Assembly (NCBI RefSeq): GCF_027922145.1
Contig: NZ_BSFC01000030.1
Location: 1-64,000 of the forward strand
Reading direction: 5' to 3'
Source: Novosphingobium resinovorum
GTDB lineage: Bacteria; Pseudomonadota; Alphaproteobacteria; Sphingomonadales; Sphingomonadaceae
DNA length: 64,000 nt
The translations under genes and the position numbers were made by a program. The notes under the pieces were generated by a model. The model saw nothing but the letters and a program-made list of their open reading frames with translations. It did not search any database and was not told the origin of the DNA. Numbering within the stretch: the first letter of the stretch is position 1; each line of letters begins with the position of its first letter. This document shows positions 26,240 through 35,885 of this stretch, piece after piece.

Positions 26240-27157
26240 ATGGATATTCCGGGTAATATGGATCGTATCGAACTGTTCCGGGTTTTCATCCGTGTCGCCG
26301 AATGTGAGAGTTTTACGCGCGCGGCAGATACCCTCGGGGTTCCCAGATCATCCGTTTCGGCAGCCATACAGGCGCTTGAGGACCGTGTCGGGGCGCGACT
26401 GCTTCATCGTACAACCCGCAAAGTTTCACCGACGTATGATGGCATAGCATTTTATGAGCGCTGCCAGCGGGTTATCGCTGAGGTCGAGGATACCGAAAAC
26501 CTGTTTCGTCAAAACGCAACTCAGCCAACGGGGCGTCTGCGCATCGACGTTCCGGGCCGGATCGGCCGGTTGATAGTGGCGCCTGCGCTGCCCGGTTTTT
26601 TCGATACCTACCCCAAGATCGAAATCGACATGGGGGTCACTGACCGCGCCATCAATCTGACGGGGGATGCAGTCGATTGCGCGCTTCGTGTTGGTCCACT
26701 GGCCGATTCCGGACTGATCGCGCGACCGATCGGTAAACTGCCACTGATCAATGTGGCAAGTCCGTCTTATCTGGCACGTCATGGGATACCAAAGTCGCCC
26801 GATGACTTGCGCAATCATCATGCGGTCAACTATGCCTCGCCCTCTACGGGAAAAGTCGAGGCTTGGGAGTGGGGCGAAGACAGAGGTCTGCGCACTATGT
26901 CTCTGGGTGGACCCGTTACGGTCAACAATGCTGAAGCCTATATTGCTTGCTGTCTTGCTGGCCTCGGCCTGATCCAGATCCCGGCCTATGACGTCAGATC
27001 TCATGTGGAGGCGGGCGAATTGGTCGAGGTGATGCCAGATCATCGGGCTGCCCCGATGCCGATGAACTTGCTTTATCCTCATCGCCAGCATCTGTCGCGC
27101 CGATTACAGGTGTTTGCCGATTGGCTCGAAGAATTGCTCAAGAAGCGACTGGCGTAG
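26240..27157 (+). CDS. LysR-family transcriptional regulator
   Basis: 305 residues. The N-terminal winged helix-turn-helix (about 8-65) contains ECESFTRAADTLGVPRSSVSAAI, and the effector-binding domain follows from about residue 95. An internal ATG (MDRIELF, seven residues in) could be the actual start. Codon use and GC are lower than in most of the window, as for its divergent SDR partner, which suggests the two moved together. Likely activates or represses the SDR in response to its substrate. Confidence 0.9.
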   Translation: MDIPGNMDRIELFRVFIRVAECESFTRAADTLGVPRSSVSAAIQALEDRVGARLLHRTTRKVSPTYDGIAFYERCQRVIAEVEDTENLFRQNATQPTGRLRIDVPGRIGRLIVAPALPGFFDTYPKIEIDMGVTDRAINLTGDAVDCALRVGPLADSGLIARPIGKLPLINVASPSYLARHGIPKSPDDLRNHHAVNYASPSTGKVEAWEWGEDRGLRTMSLGGPVTVNNAEAYIACCLAGLGLIQIPAYDVRSHVEAGELVEVMPDHRAAPMPMNLLYPHRQHLSRRLQVFADWLEELLKKRLA

Positions 27158-27334
27158 CACGCGGATTGCGCCTGCGAAGGTGCTCCAAAGTCTGGCAAGG
27201 TAAGGGGCTGCCCTGTTGCTCCGCAGTGCACGGGCTTTCGGTCATCATGCCTTCCCGGCAGCATGATTAGAGCGTCAAATGTCTCGGAAAGGCCGTCCCT
27301 GAAACATAAGCGCAAATCTGCTGAAATATTTCAT

Positions 27335-27361
27335 TGATAATGAGACTGACTATCAGTATCA
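27335..27361 (+). promoter_or_regulatory. Fur-box-like sequence upstream of the siderophore receptor
   Basis: TGATAATGAG-ACTGACTATCAGTATCA is an imperfect inverted, GATAAT-rich stretch resembling the Fur consensus. It lies 26 bp before the start of the Fiu-like receptor, whose start has a GGGGGA ribosome site. Iron repression is the natural inference. Confidence 0.55.
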
Positions 27362-27386
27362 GCCGCCTTGTTCATAAGGGGGAATC

Positions 27387-29855
27387 ATGCCAATCAAGCC
27401 ATCCAAGGCGACCGCGCGTCGCACTTTCCTTGCGCTGTCCTGCATCGCGCCGGCTTTCGCGCCGGTCGCTCATGCGCAGCAGGCGGATCCTGCCGATCGC
27501 AGCCTCGGCGGCGTCACCGTTTCCGATACCGAGATCACCGAAGCCCCTGGCCGCAAGCTTGAATCGCCCAAGCGTACGCGGTCCGTTCGCGACACGCCGC
27601 AGACGATCACGGTACTGTCCAACGAAGTGATCGAGCAGCAGAATCTCCTGACCCTGCGCGATGTGCTCTCCACCGTGCCCGGCATCACTTTCGGCGCGGG
27701 CGAGGCGGGCACCGGCCCCGGCGACAACATCACATTCCGCGGCTACAGCGCGGCCAACGACATCACCGTCGACGGCGTGCGCGACAGCGCCCAGATCACC
27801 CGCACCGACCCGTTCAATCTCGACCAGGTCGAAGTGACCAACGGAGCCAACTCGGTGATCTCGGGCGCGGGCTCGGTCGGCGGCAATATCAACATCGTCA
27901 CCAAGCGCCCCAAGGCCGATGACGCCTATGTCGCCACGGCGGGCATCGGCACCGACAACTACTATCGCGCGACCGTCGATCTCAACAAGCGCGTCAGCGA
28001 GCTTGTCGCCTTCCGTTTCAACGGCATGTGGCACCGCAACGACGTGCCCGGTCGCGATGTCGAGGACTACAAGCGCTGGGGCATCGCGCCTTCGGTGACC
28101 ATTGGCATCGACAGCCCGACCCGTCTGACGCTGCAGTACAGCCATCAGGAAGACGACAATATCCCGCAGTACGGCCTGCCGTATTATGCGGTAGCAGGCG
28201 GTCTGATTTCCGGCGTCCATCGCAGCGACTACTTCGGCTACCGCAACGTCGACAAGCAGAAGATCAATGTCGATCAGCTGACCGCGATCTTCGAGCATGA
28301 ATTCAGCGACACTGTCTCGATCCGCAACCTTGCCCGCTGGCAGGATTCGCGCCAGCTAACCCAGGTCAATCCGCCGCAGGGCACGTACTGCCTGTCGAGC
28401 GGCGTGACCCCGCTCGGCGCCGCGTGCACGGTCAACATCGGCACGACCGCCGCGCCCAACAACGTGCTCGTCCCCGCCGGATACTACTATCCGACCGGCC
28501 CGCGCGGCACCACGCGTGACACGCGCAACCAGCTGATGTTCGACCAGCTCGACATCAAGGCCGTCTTCAACACAGGCGCGATCGAGCACACGATCACGCT
28601 GGGCGGTGCCGTCACCTGGGAAAAATATGATCTCTACAACGGCAACGTGCTGCGCAATGCCGACGGCACCAATGCCTTCACCCGCCTGCCGCTGATCAAC
28701 ATCGACAACCCGAACGAGGTGATCACCGGTCCTGCGACTTCGGCATTCACTTATGGCAGCAACGTCTACACCGGCGCGGTCAACTTCATCCGCACCGGTC
28801 ACACCATCGGCGAGCAGACCAACGTGGCGGGCTACCTGTTCGACACCATGAAGCTGGGCAAGTTCGAATTGAGCGGCGGCGCCCGCCTCGAGCGCAACAC
28901 CGGCACCTCGCGTACCGACACGCTGTGCGGCCTCGCCGTCGGCTGCGCGGTTAGCGGCGTGCAGTACGGCTTCGGCGATGTCAGCGCGACCACCCGCGGT
29001 CGGAACGCCAACACGCTGTTCTCCTACCGCGTCGGTCTGAACTACAAGCCGGTCGAGGCGGTCAGCCTTTACGTTGCCTACGGCAATTCGCGCACGCCTT
29101 CCAAGAATTCGGTCAACGGATCGTGCACGGCTGACGGGCTCGCCGCCGATGGCTCGGCGATTCAGAACACGACCTGCAACATCAGCCCGGAATCGGCCAA
29201 GAACTACGAGATCGGCGCCAAGGCGGAGCTGTTCGACGGCGGCCTGTTGCTGACCGCATCGGCCTTCCGCAACGAGCGTGACAAGTACGCGGTCGTCTCG
29301 GGCGATCCGACGGTGCCGAACCAGCAGCTCGACGGCAAGTCACGGGTGGACGGCATCGCGATCGGCGCGTCGGGCACCATCACGCCTGCATGGACGATCA
29401 CGGCCAACTACACGTACCTCAAGGCCAAGCTGATCCAGTCCGTCTCCGACTTCTGCCTTGCTAACCCCGGCGCGGTGACGGGCACGCGGACCTGCACCAA
29501 TACGGCTGCGAACCCGAACCCGGGTGCCGGACAGTACCTGCCGCAGACGCCCAAGCACTCGGCCAGCCTGTTCACCACCTATCGTCTGCCGTTCGGCCTG
29601 ACTGTCGGCTACGGGTTCACGTATCAGGGCAGCTTCCTGCTGACCGCCGCGACCCCGACGGCCGAGGCGATCAACGCGAAGGACTACCTGGTTCACCAGG
29701 GCTACCTGTCCTACGAGTTCTCGCCCAACCTGTCGGCGCAGCTCAACGTCAAGAATATCGGCGACAAGCTGTACTTCACCCGTATCCGCAACAATGGCTG
29801 GGCCACGCCGGGCGATGCCCGATCGGCGGTCCTGACCCTGACCGCGAAGATGTGA
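27387..29855 (+). CDS. TonB-dependent siderophore receptor (Fiu-like, catecholate type)
   Basis: An 822-residue outer-membrane receptor. The signal peptide ends APVAHAQQ. The plug shows siderophore-class features: TRSVRDTPQTITVLS, DVLSTVPGITFGAGEAG, FRGYSAANDITVDGVRD and a QVEVTNGANSVISGAGSVGG block, closely like Fiu/catecholate receptors. Barrel loops contain Cys-rich inserts (CGLAVGCAVSGV; SCTADGL-TTCNIS). The C-terminus is a strand ending LTAKM, with Met rather than the usual aromatic. A Fur-like box precedes it. It would import ferric catecholates into the periplasm. Confidence 0.9.
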   Translation: MPIKPSKATARRTFLALSCIAPAFAPVAHAQQADPADRSLGGVTVSDTEITEAPGRKLESPKRTRSVRDTPQTITVLSNEVIEQQNLLTLRDVLSTVPGITFGAGEAGTGPGDNITFRGYSAANDITVDGVRDSAQITRTDPFNLDQVEVTNGANSVISGAGSVGGNINIVTKRPKADDAYVATAGIGTDNYYRATVDLNKRVSELVAFRFNGMWHRNDVPGRDVEDYKRWGIAPSVTIGIDSPTRLTLQYSHQEDDNIPQYGLPYYAVAGGLISGVHRSDYFGYRNVDKQKINVDQLTAIFEHEFSDTVSIRNLARWQDSRQLTQVNPPQGTYCLSSGVTPLGAACTVNIGTTAAPNNVLVPAGYYYPTGPRGTTRDTRNQLMFDQLDIKAVFNTGAIEHTITLGGAVTWEKYDLYNGNVLRNADGTNAFTRLPLINIDNPNEVITGPATSAFTYGSNVYTGAVNFIRTGHTIGEQTNVAGYLFDTMKLGKFELSGGARLERNTGTSRTDTLCGLAVGCAVSGVQYGFGDVSATTRGRNANTLFSYRVGLNYKPVEAVSLYVAYGNSRTPSKNSVNGSCTADGLAADGSAIQNTTCNISPESAKNYEIGAKAELFDGGLLLTASAFRNERDKYAVVSGDPTVPNQQLDGKSRVDGIAIGASGTITPAWTITANYTYLKAKLIQSVSDFCLANPGAVTGTRTCTNTAANPNPGAGQYLPQTPKHSASLFTTYRLPFGLTVGYGFTYQGSFLLTAATPTAEAINAKDYLVHQGYLSYEFSPNLSAQLNVKNIGDKLYFTRIRNNGWATPGDARSAVLTLTAKM

Positions 29856-29862
29856 CACGAAA

Positions 29863-29905
29863 GCATACCGTCACGAAACGCTTCAAGCGTTTCGTGACGG
29901 TATGC
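29863..29905. terminator. Perfect 43-nt palindrome after the siderophore receptor gene
   Basis: Twenty-one bases beginning GCATACCGTCACG are mirrored exactly around a single central base (C29884). It starts eight bases after the receptor stop codon. The position suggests a terminator, but the hairpin lacks a true loop and no T-run follows. Cruciform, attachment or insertion-derived roles are possible. Confidence 0.6.
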
Positions 29906-30003
29906 GGTTCGATTATAAACAAAAGACGGCTTGAGCAGACGTCAGATATTCCTACTCAAGCCTTACGCTGCTGCTGTTCTGCGTGGCCGAACGAGGTCTC
30001 GCG

Positions 30004-30345
30004 TCAGTACAAATTATCCTTGTAGTCCTTCTCCAGGCCTTTCCGCATCAGCGCGCTCATTCCGGGCACAGCGATACTCGCGCGGGCCAATGCAGCAGCG
30101 ACGCCTTTGTTCTTGTTGAGCTTGATGTGCTCGATGAAAGGCTTCGTCGGCTCGATGCTCGTCCCGGGAGTGACCGGCCATAGCGCGGCGCGCTTCAAGG
30201 CGGGGCTTTCGCGCAATTCGAGGGCCTCGATCTGCACGCCGATCGCCAGTGATGGGACTTTGCCTTGTACCGTGAAATGTTCGCGCATGACGGGGTCGGT
30301 GGTGAGGTGTGCCCGTCCGTGGACGCGGGCGACGCAGGCAGAACC
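30004..30345 (-). pseudogene. Pyridoxamine 5'-phosphate oxidase-family protein, 5'-truncated
   Basis: The minus strand encodes the C-terminal part of a PPOX-class FMN-binding protein (LLVPGSACVARVHGRAHLTTDP, VQIEALELRES, ALWPVTPGTS), ending at a normal stop at 30004. Upstream of LVPG the family sequence stops and the plus strand becomes a TBDT fragment, so the N-terminal half is missing. An 8-bp direct repeat GCAGAACC (30338-30345 and 30354-30361) lies at the junction. It is probably a deletion remnant. Confidence 0.7.
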
Positions 30346-30354
30346 CGGCACCAG

Positions 30355-31356
30355 CAGAACCGTAGCACCTACTTCAACGCCGGCGACTACGATTCCACGC
30401 ATTTCCCGCTGAACATCGCCAATCCCGATTACGACGAAGCATACGATACCGATTCCGTGCTAGGCTCGTCCGGCGGCAGCAAGGCGCACCAGACCGGGAT
30501 ATATCTGCAGGACCACCTGAAGTTCGGGGAGTTCGCCACACTGACCCTTGGAGGCCGCTATGACTGGGCCGAAGCATCCGGGCAGAAGGATGACGATTTC
30601 AGTCCGCGCATCGGCGCCACCGTGAAGCTGGCTGGCGGTGTGAACGCCTATGCCAGCTGGTCGAAGTCGTTCCTGCCGCAGCTCTATAGCCTGCAGGTCG
30701 TGGGCTTCGACGGTGAGGGTAATCCCATTGGCGGGCCGGTGCCGCCCGAGCGGGGCAGGAACATCGAACTGGGCGTGAAGTTTGCGCCGGACGGCACCCG
30801 GTTCAGTGGTAGCTTGGCCGTCTATCAACTGACTCGGCAGAACGTGACGACGTCCGACGCGGGTTATCTCGACTTTTCGGTCGTGACCGGCGAGCAGCGG
30901 GCACGGGGGATCGAGGCGGAGTTGCAGTGGCAGCCGATCGGCGGCTTCAGCCTGAACTTTGCCTACACCTACACCGATGCGGAGGTGACAAAGGATAATT
31001 TCTTCACTGTCGGCGCGCTGCTCTCCAACATTCCCCGTCACAATATCGGGGCTTTCGCGCAGTACGAGTTGCAGGACGGCCCGTTTGCCGGATTAGGCGC
31101 GACACTGGGCATCACTTACAACAGCAAGCGCAACGGCAACATCTACTCGGTAAATTCCGACGGTTCGGTGCTGCTCTGGCTGCCTGCCTACACGCTGGTC
31201 GATGCAGGGGTGTCGTGCAGGCGTGAGGGCTGAGGGGGGCAACTGACCGTCGCCAACCTGTTCGCCGAGCGCTACTTTCCCGACACCGGTGGAATCGATC
31301 GCGTGACCCCCGGTAATCCGCGCAACTGGAGGCTGACGCTCTCACGGACTTTCTGA
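30355..31356 (+). pseudogene. TonB-dependent receptor, 5'-truncated and with in-frame stop
   Basis: From about 30355 the plus strand encodes the C-terminal barrel of a siderophore-type TBDT (STYFNAGDYDSTHFPLN, LTLGGRYDWAEASG, YTYTDAEVTKDN). A TGA at 31231-31233 interrupts it. Beyond that the same frame continues with LTVANLFAERYFPDTGG and ends in RNWRLTLSRTF at 31356. Signal peptide, plug and half of the barrel are absent, so it cannot encode a functional receptor. The TGA probably replaced a Trp codon. It belongs to the same iron-uptake section as its intact neighbours. Confidence 0.8.
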
Positions 31357-31464
31357 GCGGTCCCTTCCCGGTGTCGGAACATTTGCCGTATCACCCTACT
31401 GTGGTGCAATTGACTCGCAATATCGGAAAAGCCATATGCGCTGCTGACAGTCCATGGGGGGTGC

Positions 31465-33750
31465 ATGATCCGTTTTTCCGTCTTTCTTTCGAGCGCTGCT
31501 GTGGCCGCGCTCTCGGTTTCCGCACATGCACAGCAGATGGCATCCGCCGATGAAACGACGATCCGGCCGGCCGATATTATCGTTACCGGCGAAAAGTCGA
31601 CGCGCACACTGCAGGAGACCCCGACCAGCATCGCCGTGACCACTGCGGAGAAGATCGAGCGCGAGACGTTGATCTCCATCCAGGACGTCTACAACCGTAC
31701 CGCGAACCTCTCGGAGACCTATGGGTCTTCCGGCTTCACCATTCGCGGCGTGAGCAATACCGGCGTCGGCGCGGGCGGGCAGGCCGATGCTGCCAGCGTC
31801 TACGTCGATGGCGCACCGATCCCGAAGTGGGCGCTGTATGGCGGCCCAACCGACATGTGGGACGTCCAGCAGGTCGAAGTGCTGCGTGGCCCGCAGTCCA
31901 CTATTCAGGGCCTCAACGCGCTGGCGGGCGGCATCGTGATCACCACCAAGGATCCCTCGCTCGACCGCTGGACCGGCGATGCGCGCGTACTGTGGAGCGA
32001 ACATGACGACCGCACGTTCTCGGCGGCTGTGGGCGGCCCGATCGTGGAGGACGAGCTGGGTATACGCCTTTCGGCCGAGCGCCGGGCCGACCGAGGGCTT
32101 ATCCGCAACCTGACGCGCGGCGGCTATGACGACGAACTCAAGTCGCTGAACCTGCGCGGCAAGGTGAAGTGGACGCCCGCCGCCATTCCGGGGCTGGAGG
32201 CGGTCGCCAGCTACAATCGCGTGCGGCGCGACGGCGGTTACCTTTACGAATATGCACGCACCGATACGCCCGATTTCTACGACCACCGCGTCGCCACCGG
32301 CGACCAGCCTACCAGCGGCAAGATCGGCAGCGACATTGCCGTGTTCAAGCTGAGCTACCCGCTGGCGGACCACCTTAAGCTGTCGAGCGTCACCTCGTGG
32401 AATCGCTCGAAAGTCCATTCGCAGATCGATACCGACGGCACGCCGCAGGATATCCAGGCGATCGACAACCGCTATCTCTATCGCACGCTGACGCAGGAAC
32501 TGCGTCTCAACTACGAAGGCGAGCGGCTGAGCGGACTGCTCGGCGCGTGGTACTATCGCCGCAGCGGCGCCATCGACCAGAACAGCCGCGTCAACATCGC
32601 AACGCCCACTTCGACGATCGCGGCATTGCTGCAGTCAGGCGGGGCGAGCGCCGCGCAGGCACAGACGATCGCTGCAGCCTATGCCACCCAGTTGCCGGTG
32701 ATCCCGGTACTCTACCGCGCGACGCAGCCGGAAAAGGTGGAGACGATGGCGCTGTTCGGCGATGCGCGTTTCAAGCTGACCGACCAGCTGACGCTGATCG
32801 GCGGCTTCCGCTTCGACCACGAGCGCAACCGCTATGCAGCCGAGACCGTAGCGGCCTTCAACGGCACTTTGCCCGACGTCAATTTCCTCGGCACTGCCTA
32901 TGCCCCGATCATCGGGCTGATCAACCAGGGCGTGCTGGGCCTCGTCGACGATGCCTCCTCGCCGCTGGCGTCGAACCGCCGCACGTTCAACGCGTTCCTG
33001 CCCAAGTTCGGCGTGAGCATGGACTGGACGCCCGACCTGACGACGGCGTTCACCGTACAACGGGCCTATCGCTCGGGTGGATCGAGCCAGAACCCGGCGC
33101 GTGCCGAACTGGTGCCGTACGATCCCGAGTATAGCTGGAACTACGAAGGCTCTGTGCGCTCCAAGTGGCTGGGCGGCAAGCTGATGGTCAATGCCAACGT
33201 CTTCTACATGAAGTGGAAGGACCAGCAGGTCACCGCCTACTTCGGCCTCAATGCCTATGACTACAACACCGTCAACGCCGCGGGCTCGCATCTCTACGGG
33301 TTCGAATTGGAGGCGAACGCCAATGTCGCCCCCGGCATCGACATCTATGCCTCGGTCGGCCACGTGCGTACCAAGTTCGACGATTTCGACCTGCCGACCG
33401 GCGCGACCAGCACGGTGGACCTGACCGGGACGCAGTTCCCCTATGCACCGCGCTGGACACTTTCGGGGGGCATCAATGCGACCGTACTGGGCGGCGTCAC
33501 CGCCAATCTCAATGCCAACTACCGCACTTCGGTGTTAACCGGCGTCGGGCAGGATCAGGACCAGTACGCCGTTGCCGCGCGCACCGTGGTCAATGGCCGG
33601 CTGGGTTACGAGACCGACAACTGGCAGGTCTTCGTGTTCGCGCGCAACATCTTCAACGAAAAGTACAAGCAGTACGAATATGCTGCGATCCATCAGGCGA
33701 TCCTTGGCGATCCGCAGACGTTCGGCGTCGGCGCGGGCGTGCACTGGTGA
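31465..33750 (+). CDS. TonB-dependent receptor, operon with PepSY protein
   Basis: A 761-residue outer-membrane receptor with signal peptide MIRFSVFLSS...ALSVSAHAQQ, TonB-box-like ADIIVTGE, plug motifs TRTLQETPTSIAVTT and VEVLRGPQSTIQGLNALAGG, and a C-terminal Trp (GAGVHW). A GGGGGG stretch precedes the ATG. Its stop overlaps the GTG start of a membrane protein gene (33747-33750), and that gene overlaps a PepSY gene, so three products are co-translated. This arrangement is common for siderophore uptake in which the inner-membrane PepSY protein reduces or handles ferric siderophore. Ligand unknown. Confidence 0.9.
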   Translation: MIRFSVFLSSAAVAALSVSAHAQQMASADETTIRPADIIVTGEKSTRTLQETPTSIAVTTAEKIERETLISIQDVYNRTANLSETYGSSGFTIRGVSNTGVGAGGQADAASVYVDGAPIPKWALYGGPTDMWDVQQVEVLRGPQSTIQGLNALAGGIVITTKDPSLDRWTGDARVLWSEHDDRTFSAAVGGPIVEDELGIRLSAERRADRGLIRNLTRGGYDDELKSLNLRGKVKWTPAAIPGLEAVASYNRVRRDGGYLYEYARTDTPDFYDHRVATGDQPTSGKIGSDIAVFKLSYPLADHLKLSSVTSWNRSKVHSQIDTDGTPQDIQAIDNRYLYRTLTQELRLNYEGERLSGLLGAWYYRRSGAIDQNSRVNIATPTSTIAALLQSGGASAAQAQTIAAAYATQLPVIPVLYRATQPEKVETMALFGDARFKLTDQLTLIGGFRFDHERNRYAAETVAAFNGTLPDVNFLGTAYAPIIGLINQGVLGLVDDASSPLASNRRTFNAFLPKFGVSMDWTPDLTTAFTVQRAYRSGGSSQNPARAELVPYDPEYSWNYEGSVRSKWLGGKLMVNANVFYMKWKDQQVTAYFGLNAYDYNTVNAAGSHLYGFELEANANVAPGIDIYASVGHVRTKFDDFDLPTGATSTVDLTGTQFPYAPRWTLSGGINATVLGGVTANLNANYRTSVLTGVGQDQDQYAVAARTVVNGRLGYETDNWQVFVFARNIFNEKYKQYEYAAIHQAILGDPQTFGVGAGVHW

Positions 33751-34349
33751 CGTCGCCACTGGCAATGTTGGTTGCGAGCCTGTTCCTGCTTGCGGCGGGC
33801 GTTCTGGGCGCCGGGCTGCTGCGTACATCGTGGCGTCGGCGTGAAGGCGCCGCGCCTGCATTGCTGGCCGGAGGGTGGGGCGTCCTGATCGGCGCGATCC
33901 TTCTCGCCGGGTGGGTGGTCGGCCCGGTCAAGGGCACCGCGCTGGCGTTGGCGATGGAAGGGATCGGTGCCTTCGGTATCGTCTGGCACGGCAGAGTCCG
34001 CAAGGTTGCGCGTGAGCGCGATGGCAAAGGCGAGGGCGGGGATGCACCCGAGCCGCTCGACGAGCCGGGCCGCGTATGGCGCGGCGTGCTGCGCACGCTA
34101 CTGGCGGGGCCGCTCGGCATGACGGCGGCGATGGCGCTGGCCTTCTGCGTCACTGTTTACATGCCGGGTGATGCGCGCACGCGCATCGTCACCGGCGGCA
34201 TGCTGCTGCCGGTTCTGTGGGGTCTCGCAATGACCTGGACACTCGCCGACCGCCGCCTGCTGCGTGCGACTGCCGTGCTGGTGGGCACCAGCGTGCTCGG
34301 CTTCGGCCTCGCTTTCCTCGGCGGCATCCTTTCCGGGGCGTCAACATGA
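33747..34349 (+). CDS. Hypothetical inner-membrane protein of the TBDT/PepSY operon
   Basis: 200 residues with about five hydrophobic helices (roughly 5-25, 40-60, 65-82, 120-138, 150-195) and a charged loop VRKVARERDGKGEGGD in the middle. The GTG start overlaps the TBDT stop and its own stop overlaps the next ATG. I do not recognise a named domain; similar small membrane proteins sit between receptor and PepSY genes in other siderophore loci. A role in iron-siderophore handling is inferred from coupling only. Confidence 0.75.
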   Translation: MTSPLAMLVASLFLLAAGVLGAGLLRTSWRRREGAAPALLAGGWGVLIGAILLAGWVVGPVKGTALALAMEGIGAFGIVWHGRVRKVARERDGKGEGGDAPEPLDEPGRVWRGVLRTLLAGPLGMTAAMALAFCVTVYMPGDARTRIVTGGMLLPVLWGLAMTWTLADRRLLRATAVLVGTSVLGFGLAFLGGILSGAST

Positions 34350-35728
34350 GCAACACTCGCAAGAAACGGTGGCGCTGGCCGATCTCACCCGAGACGGTGC
34401 GCTCGGTGCTGAGCAGCCACTCGGTGTTGGGGCTGGCTTTCGCCGCGATCATCTATCTTGTCTGCCTGACCGGCACGATCGCGGTCTTCGCGCCGGACCT
34501 GCAGCGCATCGAAGTGCCGGGTACTCCGGTCGCCATGCACCTGTCGGAGGCTGCTGCAGCCCGCGCGCTTACCGAAGCAGTTCGCCAAACCCCGTCGGAC
34601 AGTTCGATCTATCTGACGATGCCGAGCCCGGCCAAGGAGGGCGCAACGCTGGTTGCCTTCAAGCCGGGTTTCGAGCGCAACTGGGCGGTGGCCGAGGACG
34701 GTACGCTCTCCCCCCTCGATGCGATCTGGACCGAGTTCCTGATCTACCTTCATATCTGCCTGCACCTGCCGCGCAGCTGGGGCGGGTTCATCGTCGGGCT
34801 AACGGGAGTGGCGCTGCTGTCCTCGCTGGTTTCAGGCATCCTTGCACACCCTCGCGTTGTGCGTGATGCGTTTCACTTGCGGCTTGGCGGATCGAGGCGG
34901 CTGCAGGAAGCGGACCTGCACAACCGGCTGGGGGTCTGGGCGCTGCCGTTCCACTTCACGCTGGCGCTGACCGGGGCGCTGCTGGGGCTGAGCACGATTA
35001 TCGTCGCCGGGCTCTCGCTGCTGCTCTATCGCGGCGACATGACCAGGGTTTATGCTCTGTTCCTCGATCCGCCCCCGGCCATCGATGCCCGCACGGTGCC
35101 GATGCCCGATCTTGCCGCACTGATCGCGCAGGCCCGCGCGCGCATGGCCGAAGCGGCGATCGACAGCGTCATGGTCGAACGCCCCGGCCGCGCCGACATG
35201 CGTATCTCCGTCCATGGCCGCCGGTCCCGCCACCTTGTAGTACAGGATGAGGTGCAGTTCGATGCGCAAGGCGCGGCGATCCACGAGGAGCACCCGAAAG
35301 ACATGGTGGTCGGCACTAGGGTGCTGAGCGGTATTGGTCAGCTTCATTTCGGCTGGTTCGGTGGTCCCGTCGTGCGTGTGGCATATGGTCTGTTGGGACT
35401 TGCGCTTTGTGTCGTAACCTCCAGCGGGGTGACTATCTGGCTCGCTCGCCGCCGCGATCGCGGCCGCCCGGCGCCGCAGTGGGAGCGCATCTGGTCGGCG
35501 GTCTGCTGGGGGCAGCCGGTAGTGCTGATGCTCACGGCAATCCTCGCCTTTGTATATCCCGAAGTTCCGCTGGCGCCGGCCTGGCTGATCCTGACGACGA
35601 TCGCGATCGTGCTCTGCGCCGTCATGAACCGGTGTTCGGGTGAGTATCTGGCGCGGCTCTGGCGGCGGGGTCTTGTCGTCGCGTCGGCTCTTGCGGCGGT
35701 GCTCTATCTTGGCAGGGCATTGTACTGA
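34346..35728 (+). CDS. PepSY-associated transmembrane protein (siderophore-iron reductase-like)
   Basis: A 460-residue inner-membrane protein with four or more helices. The first is at about 28-48 (GLAFAAIIYLVCLTGTIAVF). A large periplasmic PepSY-type region follows, then conserved His residues in helix-adjacent segments (YLHICLHLP, WALPFHFTLALTG, QLHFGWFGG), as in PepSY_TM proteins proposed to bind haem and reduce ferric siderophores. The ATG at 34346 overlaps the previous stop (ATGA). It ends the three-gene operon begun by the receptor at 31465. Confidence 0.85.
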   Translation: MSNTRKKRWRWPISPETVRSVLSSHSVLGLAFAAIIYLVCLTGTIAVFAPDLQRIEVPGTPVAMHLSEAAAARALTEAVRQTPSDSSIYLTMPSPAKEGATLVAFKPGFERNWAVAEDGTLSPLDAIWTEFLIYLHICLHLPRSWGGFIVGLTGVALLSSLVSGILAHPRVVRDAFHLRLGGSRRLQEADLHNRLGVWALPFHFTLALTGALLGLSTIIVAGLSLLLYRGDMTRVYALFLDPPPAIDARTVPMPDLAALIAQARARMAEAAIDSVMVERPGRADMRISVHGRRSRHLVVQDEVQFDAQGAAIHEEHPKDMVVGTRVLSGIGQLHFGWFGGPVVRVAYGLLGLALCVVTSSGVTIWLARRRDRGRPAPQWERIWSAVCWGQPVVLMLTAILAFVYPEVPLAPAWLILTTIAIVLCAVMNRCSGEYLARLWRRGLVVASALAAVLYLGRALY

Positions 35729-35826
35729 GAACGATGCCGCATGAGATGGGCGGTGCGATACTGTGGAACTGGAGTTCTACCTCGGGAATGTGAGGGGGCA
35801 GCGCTCTAGCGTTAGTGACACCCGGC

Positions 35827-35864
35827 CATGAGCCTCGCACCGCCGAAATGGTGCAAGGCTCATG
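35827..35864. terminator. Hairpin between convergent PepSY operon and SDR gene
   Basis: CATGAGCCTCGCACC (35827-35841) pairs with GGTGCAAGGCTCATG (35850-35864) across 8 nt with one mismatch. It is the only structured element in the 157-bp convergent gap, so it probably terminates transcription from both sides. Confidence 0.6.
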
Positions 35865-35885
35865 GTGGGAGGCCCGACGCCCCGG

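Noticed and set aside
31357..31464. Fur box upstream of the TBDT at 31465
   Set aside because: Only a vague TTGACTCGCAATAT-like stretch; too weak to call, in contrast to the site at 27335-27361.
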